Positions 26,707 to 34,857 of a stretch of DNA of 64,000 nucleotides are shown here, piece by piece (within the stretch, counting starts at the first letter, position 1; every line of letters begins with the position of its first letter). The stretch lies in contig NZ_JADBEF010000001.1 in assembly GCF_014873535.1 (NCBI RefSeq), forward strand, positions 6,448,001-6,512,000. Direction: 5' to 3'. This DNA comes from Nonomuraea africana (GTDB lineage: Bacteria > Actinomycetota > Actinomycetes > Streptosporangiales > Streptosporangiaceae). Position numbers and translations under genes: made by a program. The notes below the pieces were generated by a model. The model saw nothing but the letters and a program-made list of their open reading frames with translations, made no database searches and was not told the DNA's origin.

Positions 26707-28124
26707 TCGCTTTTCTCACCGGCCTGCGCGGCCGGCTGGTCATCACCTTCACCGTCGTCGCCGTGGCCGCCTCCGCGCTGGTCGCGGGCATCGGCTTCGA
26801 GCTCGCCAAGGGCGCGCTCATCGAGAGGACGACACGCGACGCGGTCGACGACCTCACCAAGGACCTCGAGCGCATCGACTTCGCCGTCGGCGACCCCCGC
26901 CCCGGCGAGGTGCCGCCGAGCAGCGAGGACCTGAGCAACCTCGCCAACGCGCTCGCCGGGCCCGACCGCCACACCCTGCTGGAGTACCAGGACCAGTACT
27001 ACCGCGACGACGACGGCGTCTTCAGCGGCGGCGACGTCACGGGCGAGCTACGTGGACAGGCCCGCAGCAAGCTGGCCAGCCAGCGCAGGATGATCGACGG
27101 CCAGCTGTGGCTCGTCCTCGGCACGCAGGTCTACCGGGCGGGCGCCGACGACGTCCCGCAGCCGACCGGGCTGCTGGTCTTCGAGTTCGTCTCGCTGAGC
27201 GAGGAGGAGCGCACGCTGGCCAACCTCAGGGAGGCCTTCGCCCAGGCGGGCGGCATCACGCTGCTCATCGCGCTGACCGTGGCCCTGGTGTCGGCCAGGC
27301 ACGTGCTGCTGCCCGTGGGCAGGCTCAGCGCCGCGGCGCAGGCGCTCGGAAAAGGCAGGCTCGACACCCGGCTCCCGGTACGCGGCAAGGACGAGCTGGC
27401 GGAGCTGACCGCGCACTTCAACGACGCGGCGGCGGCCCTGGAGCTGAGCGTGTCGGAGCTGCGCGCGCTGGAGGCGATGTCGCGCAGGTTCGTCGCCGAC
27501 GTCTCGCACGAGCTGCGCACCCCGCTGACCGCGATGACCGCCGTGGCCGACATGCTCTCCGAGGAGGCCGAGCGGCTGCCCGAGCAGCCGGCCAAGGCCG
27601 TACGGCTGGTGCTGTCGGAGGTGGGCAGGCTCACCGAGCTGGTGGAGCACCTGATCGAGGTGAGCAGGTTCGACGCCGGCACCGCGACGCTGGCGCTGGA
27701 GTCCGTCGACGTGGCCGACGCCATCTGCGACAGCCTGGAGCTCCGCGGCTGGAGCGAGGACGTCAGGGTCCAGGCGCCGGCCGGCCTGGTCGCCAACCTC
27801 GACCCGCGCAGGTTCGACGTCATCGTGGCCAACCTGGTCGGCAACGCGCTCAAGCACGGCGGCCAGCCCGTCCTGATCACCGCCCGCAGCACGCCCAACG
27901 GCCTGGAGGTGAAGGTGCGAGACCACGGCGACGGCATCCCTCCCGAGGCGCTGCCGCACGTCTTCGACCGCTTCTTCAAGGTGGGCACCGGACGGGTCCG
28001 CAGCCAGGGCAGCGGCCTCGGCCTGTCCATCGCGCGGGCCAACGCCCAGCTGCACGGCGGCACCATCTCGGTGCGCCCGCAGCGGCCGGGCACCCTCTTC
28101 ACGGTCTGGCTGCCGCACTCATGA
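26703..28124 (+). CDS. Membrane sensor histidine kinase (CseC-like)
   Basis: 473 residues with a GTG start overlapping the regulator stop. Two membrane helices (about 10-30 and 183-203) bracket an extracytoplasmic sensor of about 150 residues. A HAMP domain (LLPVGRLSAAAQALGKGRLDTRL) follows. The H-box is RRFVADVSHELRTPLTAM with the phospho-His. The ATPase domain has IVANLVGNALKHGG (N), VRDHGDGIPPE (G1) and GSGLGLSIARA (G2). It is the partner of the preceding regulator. The lipoprotein gene next to it begins with an ATGA overlap and may modulate the sensor. Confidence 0.92.
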   Translation: MIAFLTGLRGRLVITFTVVAVAASALVAGIGFELAKGALIERTTRDAVDDLTKDLERIDFAVGDPRPGEVPPSSEDLSNLANALAGPDRHTLLEYQDQYYRDDDGVFSGGDVTGELRGQARSKLASQRRMIDGQLWLVLGTQVYRAGADDVPQPTGLLVFEFVSLSEEERTLANLREAFAQAGGITLLIALTVALVSARHVLLPVGRLSAAAQALGKGRLDTRLPVRGKDELAELTAHFNDAAAALELSVSELRALEAMSRRFVADVSHELRTPLTAMTAVADMLSEEAERLPEQPAKAVRLVLSEVGRLTELVEHLIEVSRFDAGTATLALESVDVADAICDSLELRGWSEDVRVQAPAGLVANLDPRRFDVIVANLVGNALKHGGQPVLITARSTPNGLEVKVRDHGDGIPPEALPHVFDRFFKVGTGRVRSQGSGLGLSIARANAQLHGGTISVRPQRPGTLFTVWLPHS

Positions 28125-28657
28125 GGCGGGCACCACTCCTGCTGGCCTGCCTGGCGCTGCTCGCCGGCTGCGGCATCAGCCCGACCGCCGTCACCTCGCT
28201 CGGCTCCCCGCCCGTGATCAGCACCAAGCCGATCTTCTCGCAGGTCTTCCTGATCAAGAAGGGCCGGCTGGAGCTGCAGCGCGTCAGAGTAGGGGGCAGG
28301 ACCTCCGAGGACCTCATGCGCACGCTCATGGACCTCGCCAACCACCCGACGGAGTCGGGCCAGGACAGCGACCTGTACGGCATGCGCTACCAGGACGCCG
28401 AGGCGGAGCCCGTGGGCAGCCAGGAACGGCGCCTCGACCCCGCCGAGAACCGGAGCCTGGTCCTCTACGTCACCCTGCAGGGCGAGCGGGAGCTCAGCCG
28501 CGTGGCGCTGGCCCAGATCGTCTGCACCGCGCGGCTGCGCCCGGACATCTCGAAGGTGCAAGTCAACGTCATCAGGACCGTCGCGCCCTCCACGACCAGC
28601 GGCAGGCGCACCTGCAGGGAGTTCCACGATCTGGCTCCCCCAGGCGCGCCCTCCTAG
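28121..28657 (+). CDS. Lipoprotein of the two-component operon (CseA-like position)
   Basis: 178 residues. The signal peptide with lipobox LLACLALLAGC puts the lipidated Cys at about residue 17. The mature part has the beta-rich pattern of GerMN-like domains (NRSLVLYVTLQGERELSRVALAQIVCTARL, then KVQVNVIRTV). The family is uncertain. In Streptomyces the CseA lipoprotein restrains its two-component system. Coupling to the kinase by ATGA suggests a similar accessory role here, by analogy only. The TAG stop sits in a palindrome shared with the convergent phoH stop. Confidence 0.72.
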   Translation: MRRAPLLLACLALLAGCGISPTAVTSLGSPPVISTKPIFSQVFLIKKGRLELQRVRVGGRTSEDLMRTLMDLANHPTESGQDSDLYGMRYQDAEAEPVGSQERRLDPAENRSLVLYVTLQGERELSRVALAQIVCTARLRPDISKVQVNVIRTVAPSTTSGRRTCREFHDLAPPGAPS

Positions 28658-28667
28658 CGGCCGCTAG
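28654..28667. other. 14-bp palindrome carrying both convergent stop codons
   Basis: CTAGCGGCCGCTAG is perfectly self-complementary. Its two ends provide the TAG stop of the lipoprotein gene (plus) and the TAG stop of phoH (minus). It has no loop, so it is a poor terminator. Confidence 0.5.
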
Positions 28668-29977
28668 AGCGTGATGTCCTCCAGCATCTCGGTCACCAGC
28701 GCGGCGATCGGCGAGCGCTCGGACCTGGTCAGCGTGATGTGGGCGAACAGCGGGTGCCCCTTGAGCTTCTCGACCACCGCGACCACGCCGTCGTGCCTGC
28801 CGACCCTGAGGTTGTCGCGCTGGGCGATGTCGTGGGTGAGCACCACCCTGGAGTTGGCCCCGATGCGGCTCAGAACGGTCAGCAGCACCCCGCGCTCCAG
28901 CGACTGCGCCTCGTCCACGATCACGAAGGCGTCGTGCAGCGAGCGGCCTCTGATGTGGGTGAGCGGCAGGACCTCCAGCATGCCCCTGTCGAGGACCTCC
29001 TCGATCACCTCGGGCGTGGTGACCGCGCCCAGGGTGTCGTAGACGGCCTGGGCCCAGGGGCCCATCTTCTCGCCCTCACCGCCCGGCAGGTAGCCGAGCT
29101 CTTGGCCGCCGACCGCGTAGAGCGGACGGAAGACCACGACCTTGCGGTGCTGGCGGCGCTCCAGGACGGCCTCCAGGCCCGCGCAGAGCGCCAGAGCGGA
29201 CTTTCCGGTGCCCGCCCTGCCACCGAGGGACACGATGCCCACCTCGGGGTCCATGAGGAGGTCGAGGGCGATGCGCTGCTCGGCGGAGCGGCCGTGCAGG
29301 CCGAACGCCTCCCTGTCGCCCCTGACCAGCCGTACGGACTTGTCGGGCAGCACCCTGCCGAGCGCCGAACCCCTGCTCGACAGCAGCCGCAGACCCGTGT
29401 GGGCGGGCAGCTCGCGCGCCTCCTCCAGGTCGGCGCTGCCCTGCTCGAAGAGCGTGCCGACGTCCTCGGTCGTGACCTGGATCTCTGACATGCCGGTCCA
29501 GCCGGACTCGACGACCAGCTCGGCGCGGTACTCCTCCGCCGACAGGCCGATCGAGGCCGCCTTGACCCTCATGGGCAGGTCCTTGGACACCAGCACGACG
29601 TCCTTGCCCTCGGCGGCGAGCGTGCGCGCCACGGTGAGGATGCGGGTGTCGTTGTCGCCCAGCCTGAACCCGACAGGAAGGATCGACGGGTCGCTGTGGT
29701 TCAGCTCGACCCTGATCGTGCCCTCTCCCGTGGGCATCGGCCCGTCGAGCCTGCCGTGCTTCACCCGCAGGTCGTCGAGGTAGCGCAGTGCCTTGCGTGC
29801 GAAGTAGCCGAGCTCGGGATGGTGCCGCTTGGCCTCCAACTCCGTGATCACGACGATCGGAAGGACGATCTCATGCTCGGCGAAGCGGGTCATCGCCGCC
29901 GGGTCGGCGAGCAGGACCGAGGTGTCCAGCACGTAGGTGCGCTTGGTGGTGGGGTGGTTGCTCGAGGACACTGCCAC
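28664..29977 (-). CDS. PhoH-type ATPase with N-terminal PIN domain (PhoH2)
   Basis: 437 residues with a GTG start preceded by GGGGGAGA. The N-terminal PIN ribonuclease domain (about 12-140) shows the acidic residues in VLDTSVLLADP, VITELEAKR and RLGDNDTRILTVA. The C-terminal PhoH ATPase has Walker A SLGGRAGTGKSALAL, Walker B AFVIVDEAQSLE and VVLTHDIAQRDNLRVG. Such fusions are RNA helicase/nucleases. The upstream leader contains two copies of GGGCGCCC able to form a hairpin. It is transcribed alone. Confidence 0.93.
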   Translation of the reverse strand: MAVSSSNHPTTKRTYVLDTSVLLADPAAMTRFAEHEIVLPIVVITELEAKRHHPELGYFARKALRYLDDLRVKHGRLDGPMPTGEGTIRVELNHSDPSILPVGFRLGDNDTRILTVARTLAAEGKDVVLVSKDLPMRVKAASIGLSAEEYRAELVVESGWTGMSEIQVTTEDVGTLFEQGSADLEEARELPAHTGLRLLSSRGSALGRVLPDKSVRLVRGDREAFGLHGRSAEQRIALDLLMDPEVGIVSLGGRAGTGKSALALCAGLEAVLERRQHRKVVVFRPLYAVGGQELGYLPGGEGEKMGPWAQAVYDTLGAVTTPEVIEEVLDRGMLEVLPLTHIRGRSLHDAFVIVDEAQSLERGVLLTVLSRIGANSRVVLTHDIAQRDNLRVGRHDGVVAVVEKLKGHPLFAHITLTRSERSPIAALVTEMLEDITL

Positions 29978-29989
29978 ACGTTCTCCCCC

Positions 29990-30013
29990 GGGCGCCCGGT
30001 GGGGTGGGCGCCC
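29990..30013 (-). other. Hairpin in the phoH leader
   Basis: GGGCGCCC at 29990-29997 and 30006-30013, with an 8-nt loop, 12 nt upstream of the GTG. It could affect access to the ribosome site GGGGGAG, which overlaps the proximal arm. Confidence 0.3.
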
Positions 30014-30211
30014 TGCAGACGAGGCGGGAATTCGGACCGGACCCGCACCCGCCAGGAGCGCCGGGGTCCGGCCCCCCTCGGCAGATCATTGCGCAAAGGC
30101 GGGCCCTCTCCGGAGTGACCGGCCCGTGACCGGCCACTTCCAACGTTAGGTCCTGAATACCCGCCCCCGAAGAGGCCAAGCGTGTGTTCACGCGCTGTTC
30201 GTGAACTCGTC

Positions 30212-30979
30212 TCAGGAACCGTAACGCCGGTGTCTCGCGGCGTAGTCGCGCAGCGCCCGCAGGAAGTCGACCTTGCGGAAGTCAGGCCAGTAGGCCTCGC
30301 AGAAGTAGAACTCCGAGTGGGCGCTCTGCCAGAGCATGAATCCTGACAGCCGTTGCTCGCCAGAGGTCCTGATGAGCAGGTCGGGATCGGGCTGGCCGCG
30401 AGTGTAGAGATGCTCCGCGATGTGCTCCACATCGAGAACCTCGACCAGGTCCTCGATGCTCGCCCCCTTGCTGGCGTGCTCCTGAAGGAGTGAGCGCACC
30501 GCATCGGCAATCTCACGTCTTCCTCCATACCCAACCGCAACGTTCACAATCAGCCCTGGACGGTGTGATGTGACTTCTTTTGCGTTTTTCAGGACATTCG
30601 CCGTCCTGTCCGGGAGAAGGTCGAGCGCGCCGACCGGGCTGATGCGCCAGCCCTCGTCCACGAGCTCCTGCGTGACATCCTCGATGATCTTCAGCAGCGG
30701 CTCGAGCTCCTCCTTCGGCCGGTTGAGGTTGTCGCTGGAGAGCATCCAGACGGTGACGACCTCCACGCCCGCCTCGCGGCACCACGTGAGCAGCTCGGAA
30801 ATCTTGTCGGCGCCCTTGCGGTGCCCCTTACTGACGTCGCGCATGCCCATCGCGCGCGCCCAACGGCGGTTGCCGTCGATGATGACCCCGACGTGCCGGG
30901 GGAAGTTGTCGCTGTCGGCTGACAGCTTGGCCTCCAAGCGGCGCTCGTAGAGCCGGTAGACCAGATCGCGCAGGCCCAC
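30212..30979 (-). CDS. uppS: Cis-prenyltransferase (undecaprenyl/decaprenyl diphosphate synthase type)
   Basis: 255 residues with a GTG start and strong GGGGAGGGA site. It extends allylic diphosphates with cis-isoprene units to make the lipid carrier for wall synthesis. Signatures are the catalytic Asp in VGVIIDGNRRWARAMG, then GHRKGADKI, TVWMLSSDNLNRP, NVAVGYGGRREI and the closing LLIRTSGEQRLSGFMLWQSAHSEFYF. Actinobacteria usually have two such genes with different chain lengths, and sequence alone does not tell which this is. Confidence 0.92.
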   Translation of the reverse strand: MGLRDLVYRLYERRLEAKLSADSDNFPRHVGVIIDGNRRWARAMGMRDVSKGHRKGADKISELLTWCREAGVEVVTVWMLSSDNLNRPKEELEPLLKIIEDVTQELVDEGWRISPVGALDLLPDRTANVLKNAKEVTSHRPGLIVNVAVGYGGRREIADAVRSLLQEHASKGASIEDLVEVLDVEHIAEHLYTRGQPDPDLLIRTSGEQRLSGFMLWQSAHSEFYFCEAYWPDFRKVDFLRALRDYAARHRRYGS

Positions 30980-31039
30980 GGAGTCCCTCCCCAGCGGTGC
31001 TGTGCCTTTGTGGTCGTCTCACGACCTAACAGGCAATTA

Positions 31040-31597
31040 TCACCGGCTTTTGAGGCTGCCCGCCCCCTCAACGGGATTCCGGCCGAGCTCCCCGGGCTCC
31101 AGCGCCCCCTCCGCCTCCGCCACCAGCGCCTCCACGAAGGCCGCCAGCTCGCCAGAGGTGAGAACCGCGCGCATGCCGATCCCCGCCGGTCCCCATGCCT
31201 CCACGTACGCCCGCCTCGTCACCCGCCACTCGCCCCTGCCGTGCCGGCCGGGCACCCAGACGGGGACGGTCCTGAGCTGGCAGCGCAGCTCGCCGCCGCC
31301 CACCATGTCCGACCTGGTGCGATAGCGGAAGGCGAACAGCTCGCCGTCGGGCTCGTCGCCGGGGAACCTGTCGTCCGGGTCCGGCCAGAGCCGCGCGTTC
31401 CCCCGTCCCGCGCGGGCCGCGCCGACCCCGCGCGCCAGGCGCGCGAGGAACCACCCGCACCGCTCACCCACGACGCCGTACGGCGAGCCGTCGCGATGGA
31501 GCGCCAGGGTGACCTCGTACGGCATGCCGAGGCTGTCCCTGCACGCGATGGGCGTGACGGTCAGGTACGAACCGTCGACGCAACGTAGTCCCCCCAT
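31040..31597 (-). CDS. Hypothetical protein, 185 aa
   Basis: Not recognised. It is soluble, rich in Gly, Arg and Glu, with several aromatic-charged stretches (DPDDRFPGDEPDGELFAFRYRTRSDM, RRAYVEAWGPAGIGM) and a helical C-terminus (TSGELAAFVEALVAEAEGAL). No signal peptide or membrane segment is seen. TACGCT lies 6 nt before the ATG and no ribosome site is present, so a leaderless message is likely. It sits between the prenyltransferase and amidohydrolase genes on the same strand. The cut-off is uncertain, but the reading frame composition is gene-like. Confidence 0.6.
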   Translation of the reverse strand: MGGLRCVDGSYLTVTPIACRDSLGMPYEVTLALHRDGSPYGVVGERCGWFLARLARGVGAARAGRGNARLWPDPDDRFPGDEPDGELFAFRYRTRSDMVGGGELRCQLRTVPVWVPGRHGRGEWRVTRRAYVEAWGPAGIGMRAVLTSGELAAFVEALVAEAEGALEPGELGRNPVEGAGSLKSR

Positions 31598-31615
31598 ATA
31601 CAGAGCGTATCCGCC

Positions 31616-32449
31616 CTAAATCTCGCTAAACCCATAGAAACGGGCTGCATTACCGCCAAGCACCTTGCTGCGGTCCGTAGCACCAAGAAGCGCGCCGTAC
31701 ACCCTGAAAACGGTCTGGTAGTCGGCGGCCAGCAGCGCCACGGGCCAGTCGCTGCCGAACATCAGCCGGTCGGGGCCGAAGACCTCGACCGCGTGCTCCA
31801 CGTAAGGACGCAGGTCCTCGACCGTCCAGTGCTCGTGGTCGGCCTCGGTGACCAGGCCCGACACCTTGGCGTGGACGTTGGGGAGCGCGGCGGCGGCCCG
31901 TAGCCCGCTCGCCCACGGCTCCAGTTCGTGGGCGGCGATCCTGGGCTTGGACAGGTGGTCGATGACCACCTTGAGCGCGGGGTGCCGCGCCGCGATCGTG
32001 ACCACGTGCTCCAGGTGCCTCGGCAGGAGCGACACCACGTCGAACGGCACGCCCGCCTCCGCGAGCAGGCCCAGCCCTTCGAGCACGCTGTCCTGGACCA
32101 GCCAGTCGGGATCGGGCTCGGTGTGGATGAGATGCCGGACCCCGACAAACTTCGGATGTCTGGTGTAGCGGTCGAGGGCCCGCGCGGCCTCGTCGGGGCG
32201 GTCGAGCGGCACCCAGCCGACGACGCCCGCGATGAAGTCGTGGGCGTCGGCGTGGGCCAGCATCGCGTCGGTCTCCCAGAAGGAGTCGTCGGCCTGGACC
32301 ACCACTGTCCTGTCCACGCCCGCGGCGGCCAGCTCGGGGGCCAGGTCCTCGGGGCCGAACGTCCGGTAGATCGCCGGGAGGTCGGGCGTGGGCCAGGAGT
32401 AGGACCCGGTCTCCAGGTTCCAGAAGTGCTGGTGCGCGTCGACAATCAC
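31616..32449 (-). CDS. Amidohydrolase of the L-fuconolactonase/COG3618 group
   Basis: 277 residues with a GTG start. TIM-barrel metal hydrolase. The N-terminal metal pair IVDAHQHFWN is followed by a conserved Trp/Tyr region, a VGVRHLIHTEPDPDWL segment, KVVIDHLSKP, and NVHAKVSGLVTEADHEHW. The closing RLMFGSDWPVALLAADY carries the metal-binding Asp. Relatives hydrolyse sugar lactones such as L-fucono- or L-rhamnono-lactone. No other sugar-pathway gene is adjacent, so the substrate is open. TATGTT ends 6 nt before the GTG with no ribosome site, which again suggests a leaderless transcript. Confidence 0.85.
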   Translation of the reverse strand: MIVDAHQHFWNLETGSYSWPTPDLPAIYRTFGPEDLAPELAAAGVDRTVVVQADDSFWETDAMLAHADAHDFIAGVVGWVPLDRPDEAARALDRYTRHPKFVGVRHLIHTEPDPDWLVQDSVLEGLGLLAEAGVPFDVVSLLPRHLEHVVTIAARHPALKVVIDHLSKPRIAAHELEPWASGLRAAAALPNVHAKVSGLVTEADHEHWTVEDLRPYVEHAVEVFGPDRLMFGSDWPVALLAADYQTVFRVYGALLGATDRSKVLGGNAARFYGFSEI

Positions 32450-32455
32450 GCCGCA

Positions 32456-32461
32456 AACATA
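32456..32461 (-). promoter_or_regulatory. Leaderless -10 element (TATGTT) of the amidohydrolase gene
   Basis: Read on the minus strand, TATGTT ends 6 nt before the GTG start at 32449. Confidence 0.35.
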
Positions 32462-32489
32462 GGATCTCTCTGCTGGCAGGGCAAGCCGT

Positions 32490-32903
32490 TCAGCGAGGGC
32501 GGGAGAACAGGCGACGCCACGCGGGGCGCGACGCGGCCGGCGGGGACGGCGGTGGCGGGTCGGTGAGGCGGCCCCTGGCCCGCAGCCAGGCGGCGAAGTC
32601 GTCGGCGTCGGCGCGGTAGCCGGGCGGCGGAGTCGTGCGGGCGGCGGCGTAGGCGGCGAACTCGGCGGCCAGGTCGGCGCCCGCCGCGGCGGCGGCGTCG
32701 GGACGCAGCCTGGCCACGATCCCGCGCCGCTTGGCGAGCAGGCTGCGCGCCTGCGCGGCCAGCCGTACGGGATCGAAGCCGGGCGGCGGCTCTGCCCCGC
32801 TCACCAGCGCGGCCAGGACCCGCGCCTGATCCCGCTCGAGCCGCGCCCTGACCTGCTCGGCCGCCTCCTCCGCGAGGCGGGCGGGTGGCTCGGGCGGACT
32901 CAT
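32490..32903 (-). CDS. Small partner protein of the DUF692 cluster (SCO6045-like)
   Basis: 137 residues. It starts at the ATG that overlaps the DUF692 stop as ATGA. Charged, helical N-terminal half (LAEEAAEQVRARLERDQARV, LAALVSGAEPPPGFDPVRLA) with the motif AQARSLLAKRRGIVARLRPD. Later RADADDFAAWLRARGRL precedes a Pro/Arg-rich end. I recall the Streptomyces SCO6045 C-terminal family as similar. In known DUF692 systems (MbnBC, TglHI, BufBC) a partner protein delivers the peptide to the iron enzyme; this small protein sits in that position but does not clearly match DUF2063. Its role is inference. Confidence 0.7.
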   Translation of the reverse strand: MSPPEPPARLAEEAAEQVRARLERDQARVLAALVSGAEPPPGFDPVRLAAQARSLLAKRRGIVARLRPDAAAAAGADLAAEFAAYAAARTTPPPGYRADADDFAAWLRARGRLTDPPPPSPPAASRPAWRRLFSRPR

Positions 32904-33736
32904 GGGCGGTCGCCGGCGGTCATGGCGGCGCGGATCCGGCCGAGCTCCTCCGCCAGCGCGGCGTCGCTCGGGTAGGCGTCGTCCCACTCGAGTAGGACGC
33001 CCGGCGGTTCGACGCGGGCGCACAGCTCCGACAGCAGCTCGAGGACCGGCTCGGGCACGCTCTCCTGGTGCGTGTCGTGCCAGATCCCGTCGTGCAGATG
33101 GCCGCCCGCGACGTGCACGTAGGCCAGCGCGGCGAGCGGCAGCGCGTCCAGCGCCCCGACCGCGGACAGGCCGAGGTTGACCTGGTTGGTGTAGAGGTTG
33201 GCGACGTCGACGAGCAGCAGCACCCCTGTCATTTCGACCAGCTCGCCGAGGAACTGGGCCTCGGTCAGTTCGTCCTCGGGCCAGCCGAAGATCGCCGCGA
33301 CGTTCTCCAGCGCCAGCGGGACGGGCAGCGCGTCCTGGGCGCGCCTGATGTTGTCCGCGACGACCCCGAGCATCTCCCAGGTGCGAGGAACCGGCAGCAG
33401 GTGTCCCGCCTCGGTGCCGCCCGCCCTGACGAACGCCAGGTGCTCGCTGACCAGCGGCGACTCCAGCGCCTGCGCGCAGGCGGCCAGGTGCGCCAGCCGC
33501 GCGGGGTCGGGCGGGGTGGCGTCACCCAGGCCCAGGCCGACCCCGTGCGGGATCACCGGCACGCCTCTGGAGCGCAACACCCTCAGCGACTCGGGCAACC
33601 GTCCGGGCCTGATGTTCTCCGCGATGACCTCGACGAAGTCGACGCCGGGAAGGCGTTCGACCGTCAGGTCGATCTCGGGACGCCAGCCGAGACCCACGCC
33701 CAGCCTTTCGCTCCCCGGCCCCATGTGCTGGGTCAC
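32900..33736 (-). CDS. DUF692-family multinuclear non-heme iron enzyme (MNIO)
   Basis: 278 residues, TIM barrel related to MbnB, TglH and BufB, iron enzymes that modify cysteine or other residues of ribosomal peptides. Candidate metal ligands appear in order: GVDFVEVIAEN (Glu), PVIPHGVGLGLG (His), PLVSEHLAFV (Glu-His), LALENVAAIF (Glu-Asn), LLLVDVANLYTN (Asp), YVHVAGGH (His), WHDTHQESV (Asp-His) and VLLEWDDAYP (Glu). The GTG start overlaps the stop of the Cys/Gly-tailed membrane protein as GTGA. The next gene overlaps as ATGA. An internal ATG four codons in is an alternative start. No short precursor peptide is seen nearby, so the membrane-protein tail may be the substrate. Confidence 0.88.
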   Translation of the reverse strand: MTQHMGPGSERLGVGLGWRPEIDLTVERLPGVDFVEVIAENIRPGRLPESLRVLRSRGVPVIPHGVGLGLGDATPPDPARLAHLAACAQALESPLVSEHLAFVRAGGTEAGHLLPVPRTWEMLGVVADNIRRAQDALPVPLALENVAAIFGWPEDELTEAQFLGELVEMTGVLLLVDVANLYTNQVNLGLSAVGALDALPLAALAYVHVAGGHLHDGIWHDTHQESVPEPVLELLSELCARVEPPGVLLEWDDAYPSDAALAEELGRIRAAMTAGDRP

Positions 33737-34716
33737 CCGCCGCCGCAGCCGCCGCCGCAACCACCGCCGCCGCCGCAGCCCGAACCGCCTCCTCCGCCGC
33801 CGCCGCCCGACGAGCACGAGGCGGACGAGCCGAAGTCGGCGCCGCCGTAGCTGCTGTCGGACCCCGAGCCGCCGCCGCAGGATCCTCCCGCGCAACCGCC
33901 CGAGGAGGCCGTGTGGCCCTGCTCCTCCTCGGACTGCAGTTCCTGCTGCAGGGCGGGGTCGTCGAGCTCGCTCAGGCCGTACAGGGCGACGGGCACGCCC
34001 ACCGCGAAGGCCAGCTGGGGCGCGTGCGACCGGGAGGCGCCCCGCACGTGCAGTCGCTGGGCCCTGAGCAGCTCGGCCTGGCCCGCCGTGCTGAGGACGT
34101 TGCCGAGCGCGCGGCGGTGCCTGGCGGCCGCCACCAGCCCGCTGATCGCGAGGATCGCGGAGATGAGCAGGGTCGCCAACGCCAGCGGACCCACGGGGAC
34201 GGCGCCCGTGACCATCAGCGCCGCCGTGACCAGCCCGACGGTTCCCGACAGGCAGGCCAGCACCGTGAGCCGGTTCAGGCGCGACCTGACCGGCACCAGC
34301 GACCCGTCGGGCACGAGCAGGCCGACGGTCATGAGGTGATGGCGCAGATCCTCCATCGCCGGCCCGGTCCCGACCTCGTGGCGGACCACCCCGGCCGAGA
34401 CGCCGCCTGGCCTGGCCCGGACCGCGTCGAGGACGGCCCGCTCGACGGGATCGGCCGAGAAGGCCGAGGCGACGAGGTGGAGCGTGCCACCGCGCGACAC
34501 GCGCAGCGCGCCCGCCCTGGCCATGAGGGCGATCGCGGTGTTCACCACCCGCCTGGGACCTCCGGCGAGGTAGGCGAGCTCGTAGTGGCCGAGCTCGCCC
34601 GGACCGGCGTTGGCCGCGACCGCGCGGACCCTGCCGTGCTCACGTCTGAGGGCCGAGGAGGCGCCGTTGACGGCCGCGATCAGGACCAGCGCGAGGAGAA
34701 GGAGGAGGAGATCCAT
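33733..34716 (-). CDS. TIGR04222-type membrane protein with Cys/Gly-rich C-terminal tail
   Basis: 327 residues. One N-terminal helix (MDLLLLLLALVLIAAVNG), then a soluble domain (about 25-145) with GPGELGHYELAYLAGGPRRV and DPVERAVLDAVRARPGG. A pair of helices lies at about 162-205, and AFAVGVPVALYGLSEL follows. The last 60 or so residues are low-complexity Gly, Ser and Cys, with six Cys in GGC, GSC, ASC, SGC, GGC and GGC contexts. GGGAGG lies 6 nt before the ATG; an earlier ATG at 34761 lacks such a site. It is the first gene of a coupled trio with a DUF692 iron enzyme, so the tail is a plausible modification substrate (inference). Confidence 0.82.
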   Translation of the reverse strand: MDLLLLLLALVLIAAVNGASSALRREHGRVRAVAANAGPGELGHYELAYLAGGPRRVVNTAIALMARAGALRVSRGGTLHLVASAFSADPVERAVLDAVRARPGGVSAGVVRHEVGTGPAMEDLRHHLMTVGLLVPDGSLVPVRSRLNRLTVLACLSGTVGLVTAALMVTGAVPVGPLALATLLISAILAISGLVAAARHRRALGNVLSTAGQAELLRAQRLHVRGASRSHAPQLAFAVGVPVALYGLSELDDPALQQELQSEEEQGHTASSGGCAGGSCGGGSGSDSSYGGADFGSSASCSSGGGGGGGGSGCGGGGGCGGGCGGG

Positions 34717-34818
34717 GTACTGCCTCCCTGAGGGGAAGGAGGACGATGCCCCGTGTACCAAGAAGACGCGTGGCGCCCCGGTAAAAGTTTCCCCTACGGG
34801 CGGCCTTCTCAGGAAGAC

Positions 34819-34852
34819 CGGCCATGCCGGAGACGCGCGCCCGGCATGGCCG
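34819..34852 (-). terminator. Hairpin after pckG
   Basis: CGGCCATGCCGG (34819-34830) and CCGGCATGGCCG (34841-34852) form a perfect 12-bp stem with a 10-nt loop, 5 nt past the pckG stop. It also insulates the downstream TIGR04222 gene. Confidence 0.75.
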
Positions 34853-34857
34853 TCCGG

